Source of the DNA: Clarireedia homoeocarpa
Taxonomy: Eukaryota > Ascomycota > Leotiomycetes > Helotiales > Rutstroemiaceae
Direction of reading: 5' to 3'
NCBI GenBank assembly: GCA_001465935.1
Contig: LNKV01000023.1
Coordinates: 740,883 to 804,882 of the forward strand
DNA: 64,000 bases
Both the position numbers and the translations under genes were made by a program. The notes beneath the pieces were generated by a model. The model searched no databases, was not told the DNA's origin, and saw only the letters and a program-made list of their open reading frames with translations. This document shows positions 39,135 through 51,254 of this stretch, piece by piece (the stretch's first letter is position 1; the number at the start of each line of letters is the position of its first letter).

Positions 39135-40741
39135 CTTGACTGTGTGTGTCGGTTGTTGTAGACGAGAGTAGTGAAGGTAGGTGATGTATTAAAGAGTCTG
39201 GATAAGTAGGACCGAGACTTTGTATTGTGGTTGATGAGAGAAGATGGGAGAAATAGGAGGATGCAAGTTGGAAGTTGAGGTTGAGGTGGTATTGAAGAAG
39301 CGGGGAGATTAATATTAAAGTACGTCGTACCGTTGTGTGTTGTTTGGATGAATAGAAAATTTTCAGATTGAGCGCCGTATGTGCGACCAGCTCATCTTAT
39401 ATACCTTGGAGGCTTGGAGGGAGGTTAGGTAGCCGGCTCGATTCCTTCGTCTTCTTTCTGCATTGTGGTGGTGAATTTTGTTTATATTGCTTAAGCGCGG
39501 ATTGGCGATGCTGATTGGATGGTTGGAATCGGCAGCCAGCAAAAACGCAAGCAGATCCCAAGCGTCCAACAAGTCCAGCTCATCCAGCACTTCTCTGCTG
39601 TGCTGTGTATTGTCTTGGTCCGTTCGCCCCCTGCCCGCCACCAAACCGGGGAAGTCTTCGTCACGTCTGGCTCCACAATACGTTGTAACTACGTATACCC
39701 TGGACATGCATTGCTCCCAATGAAGCATAAGATTGGATAAGATGGAAGATGATCGAATGAGAGTGGAGGGAAATGGCACAAAATGGAATCAAAGTGAGCA
39801 TAGAGAAGGCCGACCAAGATCGACATTGACCAGACCTTTTCTATCAATATCGATGAGCTTCGACCCATACCAAGTACGAAAGCGAGGAAGGTCACACAAC
39901 CACAACACGAGCCTCGAGGTCAATCTCTTCGTATTCTTCGTCCCTACTACCTTTACCAGCTGAGCCGTTCTGTCCTACTTTGTACGGAAGTACTAAAGTA
40001 TATACTCCTCTGGCCTTCCCGAAGTCTGCAGTGGATGGTCTCTCAGTGGATTGTCTCTCAGTGGCTTGCACACTACGAGTATCTACCAGGTTGTTGCGAC
40101 AACATCTCATCTCACCGTGCGTTTTCCCGTATGTTGTTGGAGGGGAGCCATCTGGAGCCGATGCGCCACGCCATCTTCTTTTTCCCTCCTTACTTTTGCA
40201 CGTACTGAACCACTTTCTTCCCGCCTTGGACGGCACACAGTTGCGAAGTACAGCCATTTGGATCTGGTGCAAAAATAGGAACTAAACGCGTCAACACGAA
40301 AAACGGGAAAAAAAACAATCGGAAAGTGGGAGGAAATGAACTTACTATGCCAGGCCCCCGGATAAAAGATACTGTAAGGGTAACCCCAGCCAACGGAGAT
40401 GGGAGTGGCTGGGATTCAGATTACGAGGTGGCATCCATTTATAGCCATGATAGTCAGGTACCAGAGGTTGGGCGACTGTATGGCGTTATCACATTGGTCA
40501 GCCAATCAATCACATGCTCGCTCACTTTATGCACTTATTGACCTGCCCGACTGACTGACTGACTGTACATAAGTACGAAAGTACTTCGTATCGACCACGA
40601 TTTTACTTTGCGGGGAATAGTCTGAGTCTTACGCACGAATTTTTCGGGTTTCCGATGGGGAGGATGGATTGCCTCGTCTGGCTCACATGTTTCAAACACC
40701 ACCAACCACCAACCACCAACCACCATACAAGTACTTGTACT
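39135..40741. other. 1.6-kb gene-free region
   Basis: Upstream of the GPI-protein gene and downstream of the Zn2Cys6 gene. ORFs of up to 138 codons occur on both strands, overlap each other and show no family features. A CCACCAA tandem repeat (about 40697-40723) and a palindrome reading ACAAGTACTTGT lie just before the Zn2Cys6 stop codon. Confidence 0.45.
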
Positions 40742-42982
40742 TTACATGAGATTATCCTGCAATGAACTCCCCGCTCTCAGAAGCGCTTCAATTCCATCCC
40801 AATTCCAATCTTGCGCCCCCGCATTCCCATCGTCCATAAATTGTGACCAAAAGTGCTGCGGCTCATCTTTTTCTTCTCTCGTTTCTCTATTTGTACCTAA
40901 TTGTGCTGTCTCCCTGCTGCTTTTTGAAGTGCTAGCTTCTGAGATGGTGTTCGTTTGTGCGTCGTGAGACAACTTAGTATGCAGGTTCCGCTCCCCCTCC
41001 AAATGGTCCGAGTGGACAGGATCAGTTAGATGATTGGTGTTCATGGGGATGTATGACTGAAATCGTGGCGGGTGGAATTCATCTGCTACCGATTTCACTT
41101 CACAAACTATCGTCGCCCATCTCTTCATTGAGTCAGGTACCTTGGGGTCGTGGAATACTTCAGACATCAGTTTGGAAAGCTTCATTAAGATATCTCGTGA
41201 TTCGGAAATCGATGGCAGTGCTTGTTCCTTTGTGCAACAACTGATATCTAGGACCAAAACAAGAGCAGATGCGACAGTATAGAAGACATCCCACCAAGTG
41301 TAAGGATTGAATTTTTTGATGGACTCAAGTTTGAGTAGTAGCCTGCCCAGATTCCGTCCTGCGTCAATGCAAGTCTTGGATGTGCTGTGTACGATTTGAG
41401 ACATGGCAGCGTTATTGTTCTTCGAAAGCGCAGTGGCACGACGCAACAAGGCTGATCGGGTCATGAGGATTTGCGTGTAATAGTATTGAATGTGTAGGAG
41501 AATGAGTGGTCGTTGTGAGGATGGGGCAATCGATTCGACAACCGCTAGCCTTATATGAGCAGGGAGCTCTACCTTCCATCGATTTAGATCTCTTAGAATT
41601 GCAGCTGTTGGGGACAACGGTTTCGCATAAACATCTTCAGTTGCAGAATTTTTTATGCCCGCGACATTCAATGCTTTACAGGCCGATCCCAAAAGAACTA
41701 TCAATTTTTGGGACCACTTCATAAAGTCTGGTGGGCAGTATCCAGCGACACCCACAATCCTTTCGTTTGGAAACCCGACCGAGCTGACATTACTTTCCAT
41801 GGCACTTGGCCGATCGTAAGACGACACCTGCATCTGTTCAAAAGCATATAATGTCCACCATAATTGTTTCATTAGCTCCCTACTAAGAGGACTTGATCCA
41901 TGTTTAACATCATCGCGGTGTAGTCCGATTGCAAATGCGATACGAACAGCTGTCCCAGTCAAGTTCCAGCAGGCATCTCGGTGACTGTTGTTGTGGAGGT
42001 GCAGCGCCGCAAGCATAAGAGCCTGGACGGTAAGAATATTCGAAGTGAAGAAGACTGTCGGAAGTAATAGCTGTATATGTTTCCACCATTTCCGTTCTAT
42101 CTCCTCGGGAACAGTAGCTTTGCTCACACGTAGCGCTAGTATGAGTACGCACAGTAAGGAACAAAGCCAGACCGGGCTCGGAGCGCGAGCCGTTCTAGAC
42201 CACTGTTCATACGTTTCACGAAAGGATGCTTCTTGAAGAACGGGAAAATCGGAATGTATGATGTCGAAATAAGCATCGATAAGACAGTCAATGACATGCC
42301 CGTCTATCTCCCGAATTGTCTCTGATGGTGACCCATAATCGCTTGGGACATTGATAAGGTTTGTGTAATTTGTCTCTTCCGTATTTCTGCAGCTATCCGC
42401 TTTTGTTATATTTATGTTTGAGGTGTCTAGGAGATCAGTATGCTCGGCAGCATTACGACCGAACATAGCAAATTCATAAGTCGTGTAGCTACCAATCAAC
42501 CTCCGTAGCTTCAGATGGAATGAGAATGAGCTTGAAGGCCCAATATATTGGACTTGCCCTTGCTGATCAGGCAGCAATGGAAGGGACTGTTCCTCTTCGC
42601 TAGAAGTATTGGTTTCTGACTGTGCGGGGCTAGATGAGGTCGCATCTTCTATTTGCGGAAGGGGGATACCCAATGACGTGCCCAATTGTTGCATTTCATC
42701 CACTCCAGATAGGTCTGCCTCTGGCAACAGTCCTTTCACTAAAGATTCTAGAAGAATGAGTCTGCTGGCGAATCCTTCGATATTCCCATAAAATCGCTTC
42801 TTTCGAGGTTGGTTGGTGGTGCAAGTTAACCGATGCAGCTCACAATAACGACATTGCTCCTTGCCAAGCATTCGATCGCATTTTTGTTTTCTTGACTTGC
42901 ACTTGTCGCATGAAGTTTCAGTGCGCTTTCTTTTGTCGAATGGCACGCGCCGACTTGTATTGCTATGACTGGTACTCTCCAT
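40742..42982 (-). CDS. Zn2Cys6 transcription factor with fungal TF domain
   Basis: Single exon, 746 aa, minus strand. The binuclear zinc cluster is complete: C25-x2-C28-x6-C35-x8-C44-x2-C47-x6-C54, preceded by a basic segment (FDKRKRTETS) and followed by the basic linker NQPRKKRFYG and a predicted coiled coil (about 66-85). The fungal-specific regulatory domain is marked by VIDCLIDAYFDIIHSDFPVL (about 230-250) and, further on, LTGTAVRIAFAIGLHRDD and KQLWWTLYAFEQM. The C-terminal part is acidic and polar, with a Trp-rich end. Such dimers bind CGG half-sites. It heads the catabolic cluster at 43.7-58.6 kb, and CGG-N9/10-CCG palindromes occur in the promoters there, so it is the prime candidate for the pathway-specific activator. 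That link is inference from position and motif type. Confidence 0.93.
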   Translation of the reverse strand: MESTSHSNTSRRVPFDKRKRTETSCDKCKSRKQKCDRMLGKEQCRYCELHRLTCTTNQPRKKRFYGNIEGFASRLILLESLVKGLLPEADLSGVDEMQQLGTSLGIPLPQIEDATSSSPAQSETNTSSEEEQSLPLLPDQQGQVQYIGPSSSFSFHLKLRRLIGSYTTYEFAMFGRNAAEHTDLLDTSNINITKADSCRNTEETNYTNLINVPSDYGSPSETIREIDGHVIDCLIDAYFDIIHSDFPVLQEASFRETYEQWSRTARAPSPVWLCSLLCVLILALRVSKATVPEEIERKWWKHIQLLLPTVFFTSNILTVQALMLAALHLHNNSHRDACWNLTGTAVRIAFAIGLHRDDVKHGSSPLSRELMKQLWWTLYAFEQMQVSSYDRPSAMESNVSSVGFPNERIVGVAGYCPPDFMKWSQKLIVLLGSACKALNVAGIKNSATEDVYAKPLSPTAAILRDLNRWKVELPAHIRLAVVESIAPSSQRPLILLHIQYYYTQILMTRSALLRRATALSKNNNAAMSQIVHSTSKTCIDAGRNLGRLLLKLESIKKFNPYTWWDVFYTVASALVLVLDISCCTKEQALPSISESRDILMKLSKLMSEVFHDPKVPDSMKRWATIVCEVKSVADEFHPPRFQSYIPMNTNHLTDPVHSDHLEGERNLHTKLSHDAQTNTISEASTSKSSRETAQLGTNRETREEKDEPQHFWSQFMDDGNAGAQDWNWDGIEALLRAGSSLQDNLM

Positions 42983-43721
42983 TTTCTAATTGCGCTTGCA
43001 TTTAGCATACGCAAGTGAGAATGACCGACGGCGTGAAGGTAAGGTCCGATGGTCAAGGAGGTCGAAGAGGAATATGGTATGAGGGGTTGACAAGCGAGGC
43101 CTCTGGATAGCCATCTTTCCTACCTTACCCATGGCAATACAATGCTTTGACAAATGGCGTCTTTAACCGGGATAGGATGCGGGGATATTATCCAACAGTG
43201 GGGTGAATGAGGAGAAGGGTGGAAAGGATATGCACGAAGCATAGTACCAACTGCGGGTTAAAATCTACAAGAGTAACTACTCGCTGAGATAAGAAAAATG
43301 GGACATCGCATTGAGGACTGATAAGTGACTGATAAGGATTGATCGGCGGACTGAGTGCTAGGCGCTTGACTACTAATGGTATAATTAAAAAGCTCGCAGA
43401 TCAACTCCACGGCGAGATGATCCTATGCATCTTTCACATCTTCACGACTTAGTGCATGGTTGGCCGACAGCAATATTAACATGTCTGCATATATCCCTTT
43501 TTTTCTCACCAAACTGTCAGATGCAGATGCACTTTTGGACCTTCATTTTTTGCATGTCAGGACTCAAAGTTAATTCACCGGCGGCACGCCTAAACATATA
43601 TTCACCAGATAAGCTGTACCGAGTGGAGCAGCAGTGGCCTGCAGGAGTGACATGCAGCTGGGCTTTGCCTCCTCCAAAGACATCTGGCAACTACTACTTC
43701 CCGTCATCGAATTCTCAGTTG
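42983..43721. other. promoter region of Zn2Cys6 gene and 3' region of GMC gene
   Basis: No gene seen. It contains scattered CGG and CCG triplets (for example a CGG-N14-CCG arrangement near 43029) but no copy of the cluster's N9/N10 palindrome that I could find. Confidence 0.45.
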
Positions 43722-45720
43722 CTACAAGTGGACCTGTACGCTTTCGTCTAGCCGATGGGACTTAGCTATCTTCTCCGCTGCTATTTCCCCAATAATATAT
43801 GCTGTAGATTGAGTATGGTTACTGCACCATAGGGTTAGTGCTTCCCATTCGTGCAACATTAATAACTCTAAGGGAGCGACCTACTTGGGCACGAATGGAC
43901 AAACACTTAAATCTGCAACCCGCAAGTTGCTGATACCGAAGACTCGGAAGTCCGAGTCAACACATGCTGTGTCTGAACTGGTGCCCATGCGAGCAGTACA
44001 AGACATGTGCCAAGAGCTGAATAAGTTTTCTGTTACATGGCCCTTCTCATGCTGTCAGCTACATCTCAATTACTTCAGGCGGCACTAGTGTACGTCGACT
44101 TACCCAGATTGCTTCGTCTGAATAATTCTCTGGTCCAAGCATTTTTATTGTTCTCTTTGCATACACAGGTGCAGAGAGTATGCGCATTGTCTCTCGTACT
44201 GAGTCAATGATCACCCGACGATCATAATTATGTGATAGAAATTTTGGATCAATAGACGGCGCAGCCTTCGGGTCAGTCGATCTCAAATTCACGATCTAAT
44301 GCGCGTCAGGGCTTGATTATGGATTTGGAATAAAAACGAATGACGACTTACTCCAGTGCTTTGCGGGTTCATCACAAGGGCAATCGCACCAAGAAAGCTG
44401 GTTCCCGGCGTTACATCGTGAGATAGGAAAGAAGGCGGAGTATGCTATGAAACTTGCGTCAGACGATATACCATGTGCTTCACTGATGGGAAATTTACAG
44501 TAGCGATTTCATGTGAAGGGATAGTAGGTCGCTGCAAGAAATCTCTCTTACGGGACTCTAGCGCCTCATATTCTGGAGAAGCTAGGACGGATGGTAATTT
44601 GAACCATCCCATCGGTGAAGGACTCTGCGTGCCTCCGTCTGCGCTCTTCGTTTCATCCTCTTTCATAACGATGCCGATGGGGGAGAAGCAATGATCCTGA
44701 AGGTTTCTCCCTACCATCGGTAAATGTTTTACAACAGGGATATGGAATGTCTTCAACTCCTCTTCGGGGCCGAGACCAGAGAGCATCAATATTTGAGGCG
44801 TATTAAGTGCCCCCGCTGAGACAATGACTTCTTTGGCAGCAAAAAACCTTTTGCCGTTGATGGTTTCCACACCTATCGCTGTCAAGCCCTTGGTTATAAT
44901 TTGCGAAATGCCTGCATTTGGCATTATTTTCAAGTTATTCGGTGAGCCGGCCAGATATGTGCTCGATGATGTCAATCGTTGCCCCTTGTACATACAAACA
45001 CTACCCATTCCCATACCCATTGGGTCGCCAGAATTCACGTCGAGATTTGTCTTCAAGCCAGACTCTTCTACGGCAACAAAGATGTCACCCAGGTCAGGGA
45101 GCCATGAGTCACCATACGTGAGGTGAACTGGACCTGAGTTTCCATGATCTACGTGATTATGTCAGTGTAATCCCTTCATTACAGAGTATAATTATCTGCC
45201 TACCGTTCACATTTGCGTGCACATACTTCTGCAGTTTCGAATCTGGAATTTCAGGATGTAGGTTCTCAACTTTTTTCAGACATCTTTTTACATTTTCCCA
45301 CCCAAAACTCGAATCCTCAACTTCCTGAGCCCATTCATCGTAGTCATCGCGCGGTCCTACAATCCATGCACAAAAATTAATTGCCGTGCTCCCGCCCAAG
45401 CCTTTTCCCCTTGAGTAATCGATCTCTTGTCCGCGAAGCTGTTGTTGTCTTGTTGTTTTGTAGTGCCAGTTTAGGGATGATCCTGGACTAAAGGCTATGT
45501 TGAATCTTTCCGCAGCAGGAAGATGTTCGAGGGTCTCATTAGAATCACCGGCCTCAAGTAGGAGCACAGATGGTCGAGAGCTAGTCCGCGCAAGACGAGA
45601 AGCAACTACACAACCAGAGGCTCCAGCTATGGTATCTGATCAGCCCACCCAGTATGTAAGTTTTGAGTATTCTCTGATATCCTTACCTCCGATGATGATG
45701 AAATCGTAGGTACTTGTCAT
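43722..45720 (-). CDS. GMC-family FAD oxidoreductase (alcohol/choline/glucose oxidase-like)
   Basis: Seven exons on the minus strand: 45720-45687, 45626-45204, 45148-44499, 44444-44352, 44295-44104, 44051-43885, 43821-43722, 552 aa. The FAD-binding GAGASG (residues 11-16) is completed across intron 1. GMC signature 1 lies in DYSRGKGLGGSTAINFCAW; signature 2 in VIVSAGALNTPQILMLSGLG. The catalytic pair is present: His479 in SSWHMSCTARMG and His522 in NNHTQSTAYIIGE, each visible only with the splicing given. The last two introns hide about 88 C-terminal residues, including both catalytic His. The enzyme should oxidise a primary alcohol or similar CH-OH to the carbonyl with O2 or another acceptor. 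No secretion signal is seen, so it is probably intracellular. It is divergent from the NCS1 permease over a shared 594-bp promoter. Confidence 0.92.
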
Positions 45721-46314
45721 AATGGTAGCTCTGTTGAGTTGAACATAAAAGCCGCTTCCCACGTGATAGCAGTATGTCGAACGTCTTTCAAGCGCAGATA
45801 CGATCAGTTGAGTTTAAGCCAAGTTTTCAATCGTTCGTCATGGTCTAAGAAACTGTTTACTATTCGTCTGCTCAAAGTATGCATTTAGAACCTGCAAATG
45901 TCTGTGGCGCTTTTATGCGGTTCCCTTCGTATCATCGGAATCCAGGATCCATCGGCACATGTAGCCGTCGGAATAGATAAGGTCGTACGCTCGGCAGCGA
46001 ATTCGCTCAATATACATCCTGGTTTACAATCGACTCCCGGGTGACTAAACGGCAAGGATGAGGTCTTTATCTTGGGGTACAATTATGGGTAAGAACCAGA
46101 AATCTGAAATGTCCCCGTCTGGAACGCCATGCAACAAGTATGCATGCACAATGATAAGGTAATGTGCACGTCCTAATCAAGCCAGCCTCCTATCTACGAC
46201 TGTGCTGAAGGCGTCGTATCGAGAATATACAAAAGGAGGGGAAATTTTTGCCATCCTCATTTTGCCTCCTTCTACCGATCTTCTCCTCTCCCTCACACTC
46301 CGTCATCTGCCAGA
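45721..46314. promoter_or_regulatory. divergent promoter, GMC oxidoreductase / NCS1 permease
   Basis: 594 bp between two start codons pointing away from each other. It holds a CGG-N9-CCG palindrome (listed separately) and several further CGG triplets close by (for example near 45937 and 45969), suggesting joint control of oxidase and permease. Confidence 0.65.
45953..45967. promoter_or_regulatory. CGG-N9-CCG palindrome, candidate Zn2Cys6 site
   Basis: Reads CGGCACATGTAGCCG on the plus strand, or CGGCTACATGTGCCG on the other. The CGGCTAC half matches the sites upstream of the aldehyde dehydrogenase and FAD hydroxylase genes. It lies 233 bp from the GMC start and about 350 bp from the permease start. 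Confidence 0.55.
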
Positions 46315-48226
46315 ATGTCTGACTCGGGATTCTTGCAGAAGCTTGAGGTCAAGCCTACAGATGATGAGTATGAAGTGATTGAGACAAGTAGATGGGGAAA
46401 TAGAGATATTTATCCTATTTCTCACGACAAACGCACCTATGGCACATATGCGTTCGTTAGTTATTGGGGTATGTAATTTCAGCAATCTCTGGAATCCAGA
46501 TTTAATGTTAATAGTGAAACACAGGTACCTGTGGTGTCTGCTTATCTTCGTGGACGATTGGTAGCAGTTTGATCGGTATAGGACTCACAGCTGGACAAGC
46601 CATGGCGTCCGTCGTAAGTCTATTACAAACCGCGAGCAAGATTGATAAATCCTGATCTCTTTCTTCAGACCATTGGCATGCTCCTCGCTAGTATCAATGC
46701 TTATTTGAACGGTACGCCTGGTGCAAAACATCATCTTGGATATGGAATGCTCGGACGTGCCTCCTTCGGTCTCTGGGGATCCTATTTCTGCATCATGCTG
46801 AACGTCTTTCAGTCCTTTGTCTTCTATGTGAGTTATAACAAGCATCAATTGTGGTCATAAGCTAATTAGTTATGGAACTCAGGGTACCCAGATGTATTTC
46901 GGCGGAGAAGCTTTCGTTATTATCCTCAACTCGATATTCCCAACCTTCCTACGAATGAAAAATACTCTACCTGAAAGGTATTCTCCAATAACGCTTTTAC
47001 TTTGGAGACCTGGATACTGACTATGCCGAAGTGCCGGCATCACAACTCCAGCATTGATTGGCTTTATTCTGTTTATGATACTCTACTTTCCAATCATCTA
47101 TTTCATCCCAGCATACAAGATACAGAAGTTATTAGAGGTACAAGTTATCATCGCAACAGCGACTCTTTTAGGTATCATGGGATGGGCCGTTCATGTACGT
47201 TAAATCCAGCAGCTTGGATACGAGCATTGACTGAGAGCTATCCAGACCAATGGCGGAAGTCCTGGCAACCTACTAGCTCCATCCATTCCGCTGACCAGAG
47301 CCGAGACCGGATTTCGCGTGATCCAAGGAATTACTAGTGTTGCCGGCACGTACACAGGTGGCTCTGATCGAATATCTGACTGGACACGCTACGGACGATC
47401 TCGCCATACCTCAACTCCTGCGATTATTATCCTCGCCGTAACTGTCATTCTCACCGCGCTCGTCGGGATAATCTCCACTTCCGCCCTCGCCGAAGCCTAC
47501 GACATCGTGCAATGGAATCCCCTCATTGCTCTGCAAACCATCCAAGCAGAATACTACACCGCAACCTGCCGCGCCGGCACCTTCTTCGCAGGCCTCGGCC
47601 TCCTCTCCGTCACTGTCTTTGTGAACTACACTCAGAATTGTGTGTCTTCTGGGATGGACGTAGCCATGCTCCTCCCGCGCTATATCACCCAACGTCGCGG
47701 TGCTATCATCTTCAGTATCCTCGGTATATTAGCACAGCCGTGGAGATTCCTCACGCAAGCTACTACATTCATCACCGTTCTTTCCAGTTTCGGCGTCTTC
47801 ATGAGTCCAGCTGCCGCAATCCTCATTGTTGATTTCTGGCTAGTGAGAAAGACCAAGTGGAATATTCCAGAACTCTACACACCAGGTGGTATCTACTGGT
47901 TTAGCGGAGGACTAAACTGGAAAGCCTTCGCAGCTTATACACTTGGAATGTGGCCTGCTCTTCCAGGTTTCGTTAACGCGGTGTCTGGGATGGAAGTCGC
48001 AGTTACTTGGAGGAGGTTTTACCAGATTAGTTTCTTCTTTGGATATATTGTATCCGGAGGAATCTTCTACGTATTCAACAAGATCAGTCCGCCGCCTGGA
48101 GTGGGCATACAGGTTGATTTCGACGTGGGTGCAGATGTGATTGTTGGGGGGTTTGCGGAGAAGAAAAGTGATGGTAATGATGTTAAGAATGTGGGCTTGG
48201 TAGAGGCCGAAGCTTACAAGGTGTAA
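46315..48226 (+). CDS. NCS1-family nucleobase/allantoin/hydantoin-type permease
   Basis: Six exons: 46315-46468, 46525-46613, 46669-46827, 46883-46977, 47032-47194, 47246-48226, 546 aa with about 12 membrane segments. Family marks: SRWGNRDIYPI just before TM1, GIGLTAGQAMASVTIGMLL, the TYTGGSDRISDWTRY segment in the middle and SSGMDVAMLLPRYITQRRG. Late loops contain DFWLVRKTKWNIPELY and GGIYWFSGGLNWKAF, typical of the Fur/Fcy branch. NCS1 carriers import purines, pyrimidines, allantoin, hydantoins, thiamine or nicotinamide-like compounds by proton symport. The first five exons are all under 165 nt, so only the last exon is obvious without splicing. Sharing a promoter with an oxidase suggests that it imports the cluster's substrate, perhaps an N-heterocycle (inference). 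Confidence 0.92.
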
Positions 48227-49274
48227 AGCGTCAAGCATGATGTTATTTTTTCGAGTTGGAAGTACGCACTTTACAGCGACTAGCTGTGCCGGTAGATCAC
48301 ATTGTTTAAATGTTTAATAGAACTGCCTGCAGCATGAGCTAGTTCTGGAGGATGAAATCTTGTGCTACAGAAGAGTACCAGGAAATCTTGGATAAGAGAT
48401 ATTCGTTGAAGCTTTCAGGACTGAAACGATGGTAGACAGTACATAAAGGCACATAATGACTTGAAGACAAGTATTCACACACGGTACAAAAGCATAAGCC
48501 AGCTTCTATGCATTGGCCGCCCTAAAGGATGTTTAAAGTTCAAGGTGTACATCCTTATGGCGTGTTCGCGTGTGAGCAACTGTCAATAGGTGATATTCCA
48601 AAGACTACTTCCCGCAAATTGATCATTCTTTCGGTGTTGCATTCGAGAATGTAAATCAGAAAAGATGAGGGGTGTCATTGGATTCAGCCTCGGGGAAGGT
48701 ATCATCAACTTGAAGCTAAAAACACGACGGTAATATTGAGATAGCAAGCTGTCCCACGCAGAAGAAACAGAAAGATCTGGGAAACGTACAGTACTGTCGC
48801 TAAGTCTTCTTCCTAAACGTGTATCTCAGAGAACCTCAGACAATATAACTGTGCTTAAGAGATCACGCTTGAAGTTTCCCTCTTACAGTAAGTACAGATT
48901 CATGCACAAGCAATTTATATCTTTAACTGACAAATACATTGAGCAAACAGAAGTGTGGGGAATACATCCATATACCGAACTTCCTAGTCTAGCACATTTA
49001 GTGGAGCAAAGCTTATCTAATTGCAGCGGAAACCCGAAGTATCTCTTGACAAGGTATGTTCTTGCACTACCCATCGGCTACTTGTACCCGCTCTTGTTAC
49101 GACCAAAGTGGGAGGTTTGGAGAGTGAATCTTTTGACCCCGCATCATCCCGGATGAATGTGTCTTATAGACACACAATGCCTAGGTGGCAAGGACAGCAT
49201 CATCCCACTCATATAAGGATGAGGACATAGGTCTTGGGAATGGGGCATCTTGACATAGATGTTGAATGTAAACA
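48227..49274. other. 1.05-kb intergenic region with aldehyde dehydrogenase promoter
   Basis: No gene recognised. It holds the 3' end of the permease transcript and, at 49075-49090, a CGG-N10-CCG palindrome upstream of the aldehyde dehydrogenase gene; a CGG-N4-CCG lies at 49027-49036. Confidence 0.5.
49075..49090. promoter_or_regulatory. CGG-N10-CCG palindrome, candidate Zn2Cys6 site
   Basis: Reads CGGCTACTTGTACCCG. It differs at one base of sixteen from the reverse complement of the site at 54521-54536. It ends about 185 bp before the aldehyde dehydrogenase start codon. Confidence 0.65.
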
Positions 49275-50920
49275 ATGGTAGACTTTGTTGAATCGCAACT
49301 ATTCCTCAACAATGAGGTAAGTACATATGGCACCTACAGTTGAAAATGTGAACTAACGAAGCTGAATAGTTCGTCCTGAGCTCGACCAAAGAGAGCTTCG
49401 AGATCTTTTCGCCGCATACTGGGAAGCTAGTCGCCAAAGGTGTGTCTCTTATCTGTCTTTTTGGGACACACTGTGACTGATTTGACATTTTCCCTTTGTA
49501 GTTGCAGAAGCTTCCGCCGAAGACGTCGATACTGCAGTAAGACATGCGGAAGCTGCGTTCCCAGCATGGAGTGCATTGTCCCCAATCGAGAGGGGGAAGC
49601 CGCTCAAAAAAATGGCAGAAAAGATCATGAGCAATGAAGGTGAGCTCGCGTCACTGGACGCTATTTCAATGGGTAGACCCGTTGGAGGATATTTTGACGC
49701 CAACTATGCTGCTGTACATTTCAACTATTTCGGAGAGGCGGGGTACGCGCAAGGTCACACAAGTTTGAATACACCAGGATTCCTGAATATGAGTTTGCGT
49801 CAGCCGTTCGGTGTGGTGGGAATTATTATTCCATGGAATGCGCCACTGGTATTCTTTAGTAAAAAAGTTGCGCCAGCAGTGGCTGCTGGAAATACAGTTG
49901 TGCTGAAGAGTAGTGAAAAGGCCCCATTGACAGTATGTTGGCTCTCTATTGGAATATTTTTTGCGTTTGAATCCCAGCAACGGATACTCATGAACTGTAC
50001 AGTCTTGGAAAGTATCACAATGGATCAAGGAATGTGGATTTCCACCGGGTGTGATCAACGTTCTACACGGTCACGGAGCTGTTGGTGCAGCAATTTCTAT
50101 GCACATGCGCATCCGGGCCCTTTCCTTCACTGGAAGTACAAGAACCGGTCGTGCAATCCAAATTGCCTCGGCGAAATCGAACCTCAAGAAAGTCGTATTC
50201 GAGCTAGGTGGCAAGGGGCCCGCTCTCATATTTGCAGATGCTGATATAGACGCCGCAGCTCAAGGAACCGAGTTCAGCATATACTACAACAGCGGACAGA
50301 CATGTATGGCGAATAGCAGGATATACGTTGAAGAAAGTGCCAAGGATAAATTCTTGGAGGCTTTTCAAAAACTTGCGGCGCAAAGGAAGTTGGGAAATCC
50401 CGAGGACAAGGGGGTCAATCATGGTCCGCAGGCAGACAAAGTCCAGTACGACGCCGTTCTTAAGTTCATTGAGCTTGGTAAAGAAAGTGGAGGGAAGCTC
50501 ATCATGGGCGCGGAACAAAAGGTGAAAGAAGAGCATGGAGAGAGTCTTCTGATCGATCCAGTAATCTTCGTGGATCAACCAGAAAATAGTCGCATCATGA
50601 AAGAGGAGGTATTCGGACCAGTGGTGGTCATCAATACTTTCAAGACCGAGGAAGAAGTTATTGTAAAGGCAAATGATACGGAGTATGGACTTTATGCCTC
50701 TTTATACACAAAGGATCTGGAAAGGGCCCTAAGAGTAAGCAAGAAATTGGAGAGTGGAATGATTGGCGTTAATTGTGCGAGTCCGACGGGTAGTTGGGAT
50801 TTGCCCTTTGGTGGCTGGAAGGGAAGTGGAACCGGTAGAGAGAGTCTGCTGGAGAGTATGGAGCACTTCACAGAGCAGAAGAGTATATACTTCAAAGTTC
50901 CGGGTATTGGGGCTAGATAG
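49275..50920 (+). CDS. NAD(P)+-dependent aldehyde dehydrogenase
   Basis: Four exons: 49275-49316, 49370-49439, 49502-49932, 50003-50920, 486 aa, normal for the family. FGVVGIIIPWNAPLVFF and AGNTVVLKSSEKAPLT form the start of the coenzyme domain. The general base is the Glu in VFELGGKGP (about 248) and the nucleophile is the Cys in NSGQTCMANSR (about 282). EEVFGPVVVI and LPFGGWKGSGTGRE are also present. The first two short exons supply SQLFLNNEFVLSSTKESFEI, the usual N-terminal beta strands, so the start at 49275 is well supported. It oxidises an aldehyde to the acid; in this cluster it could act on the carbonyl product of the GMC oxidoreductase. A CGG-N10-CCG site lies about 185 bp upstream. 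Intron 3 (49933-50002) is the least certain junction; after it the protein reads SWKVSQWIKECGFPPGV. Confidence 0.93.
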
Positions 50921-51254
50921 TATGGTGCATTAATACATTGTATAGTAAATTGAGTATAAAATCACCCATCTAAGGTTTTAGGTGTCGTCAATTGTGCGTG
51001 ATAGCAGATCACCTGTTACAGTTGCAGAGCAGAGGCACCACCCAAGAGTTGAACAAGTACAGAGAAAAACAACATGAACATGACGAGTAAGTGATGACTA
51101 TAATGATGGTGAATGGACTTGTGGGTGTGTTTGAGGCTATTTGGTATCTTAAGTCAAGGGGCTGGTGGCTCTTTTGATTAGTTTTGCGGGTGCATTTCTA
51201 GTTCTAGAGATAATACAGACAATTTCATTTACTCAACTACAGCCAAAGGTCCAT
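50921..51254. other. convergent intergenic stretch
   Basis: Only the 3' ends of the aldehyde dehydrogenase and hydrolase genes; nothing else seen. Confidence 0.5.

Noticed and set aside
38715..39161. 148-codon plus-strand open frame
   Set aside because: Antisense shadow of the repetitive GPI-anchored protein gene; Gly/Arg-rich translation without homology.
40725..40740. ACAAGTACTTGT palindrome as a regulator site
   Set aside because: It resembles the motif core but lacks CGG triplets and lies in the 3' flank of the regulator gene; similar ACAAGTAC strings occur elsewhere.
43029..43048. CGG-N14-CCG in the Zn2Cys6 gene promoter as an autoregulatory site
   Set aside because: Spacing differs from the cluster motif and the inner bases do not match; likely chance.
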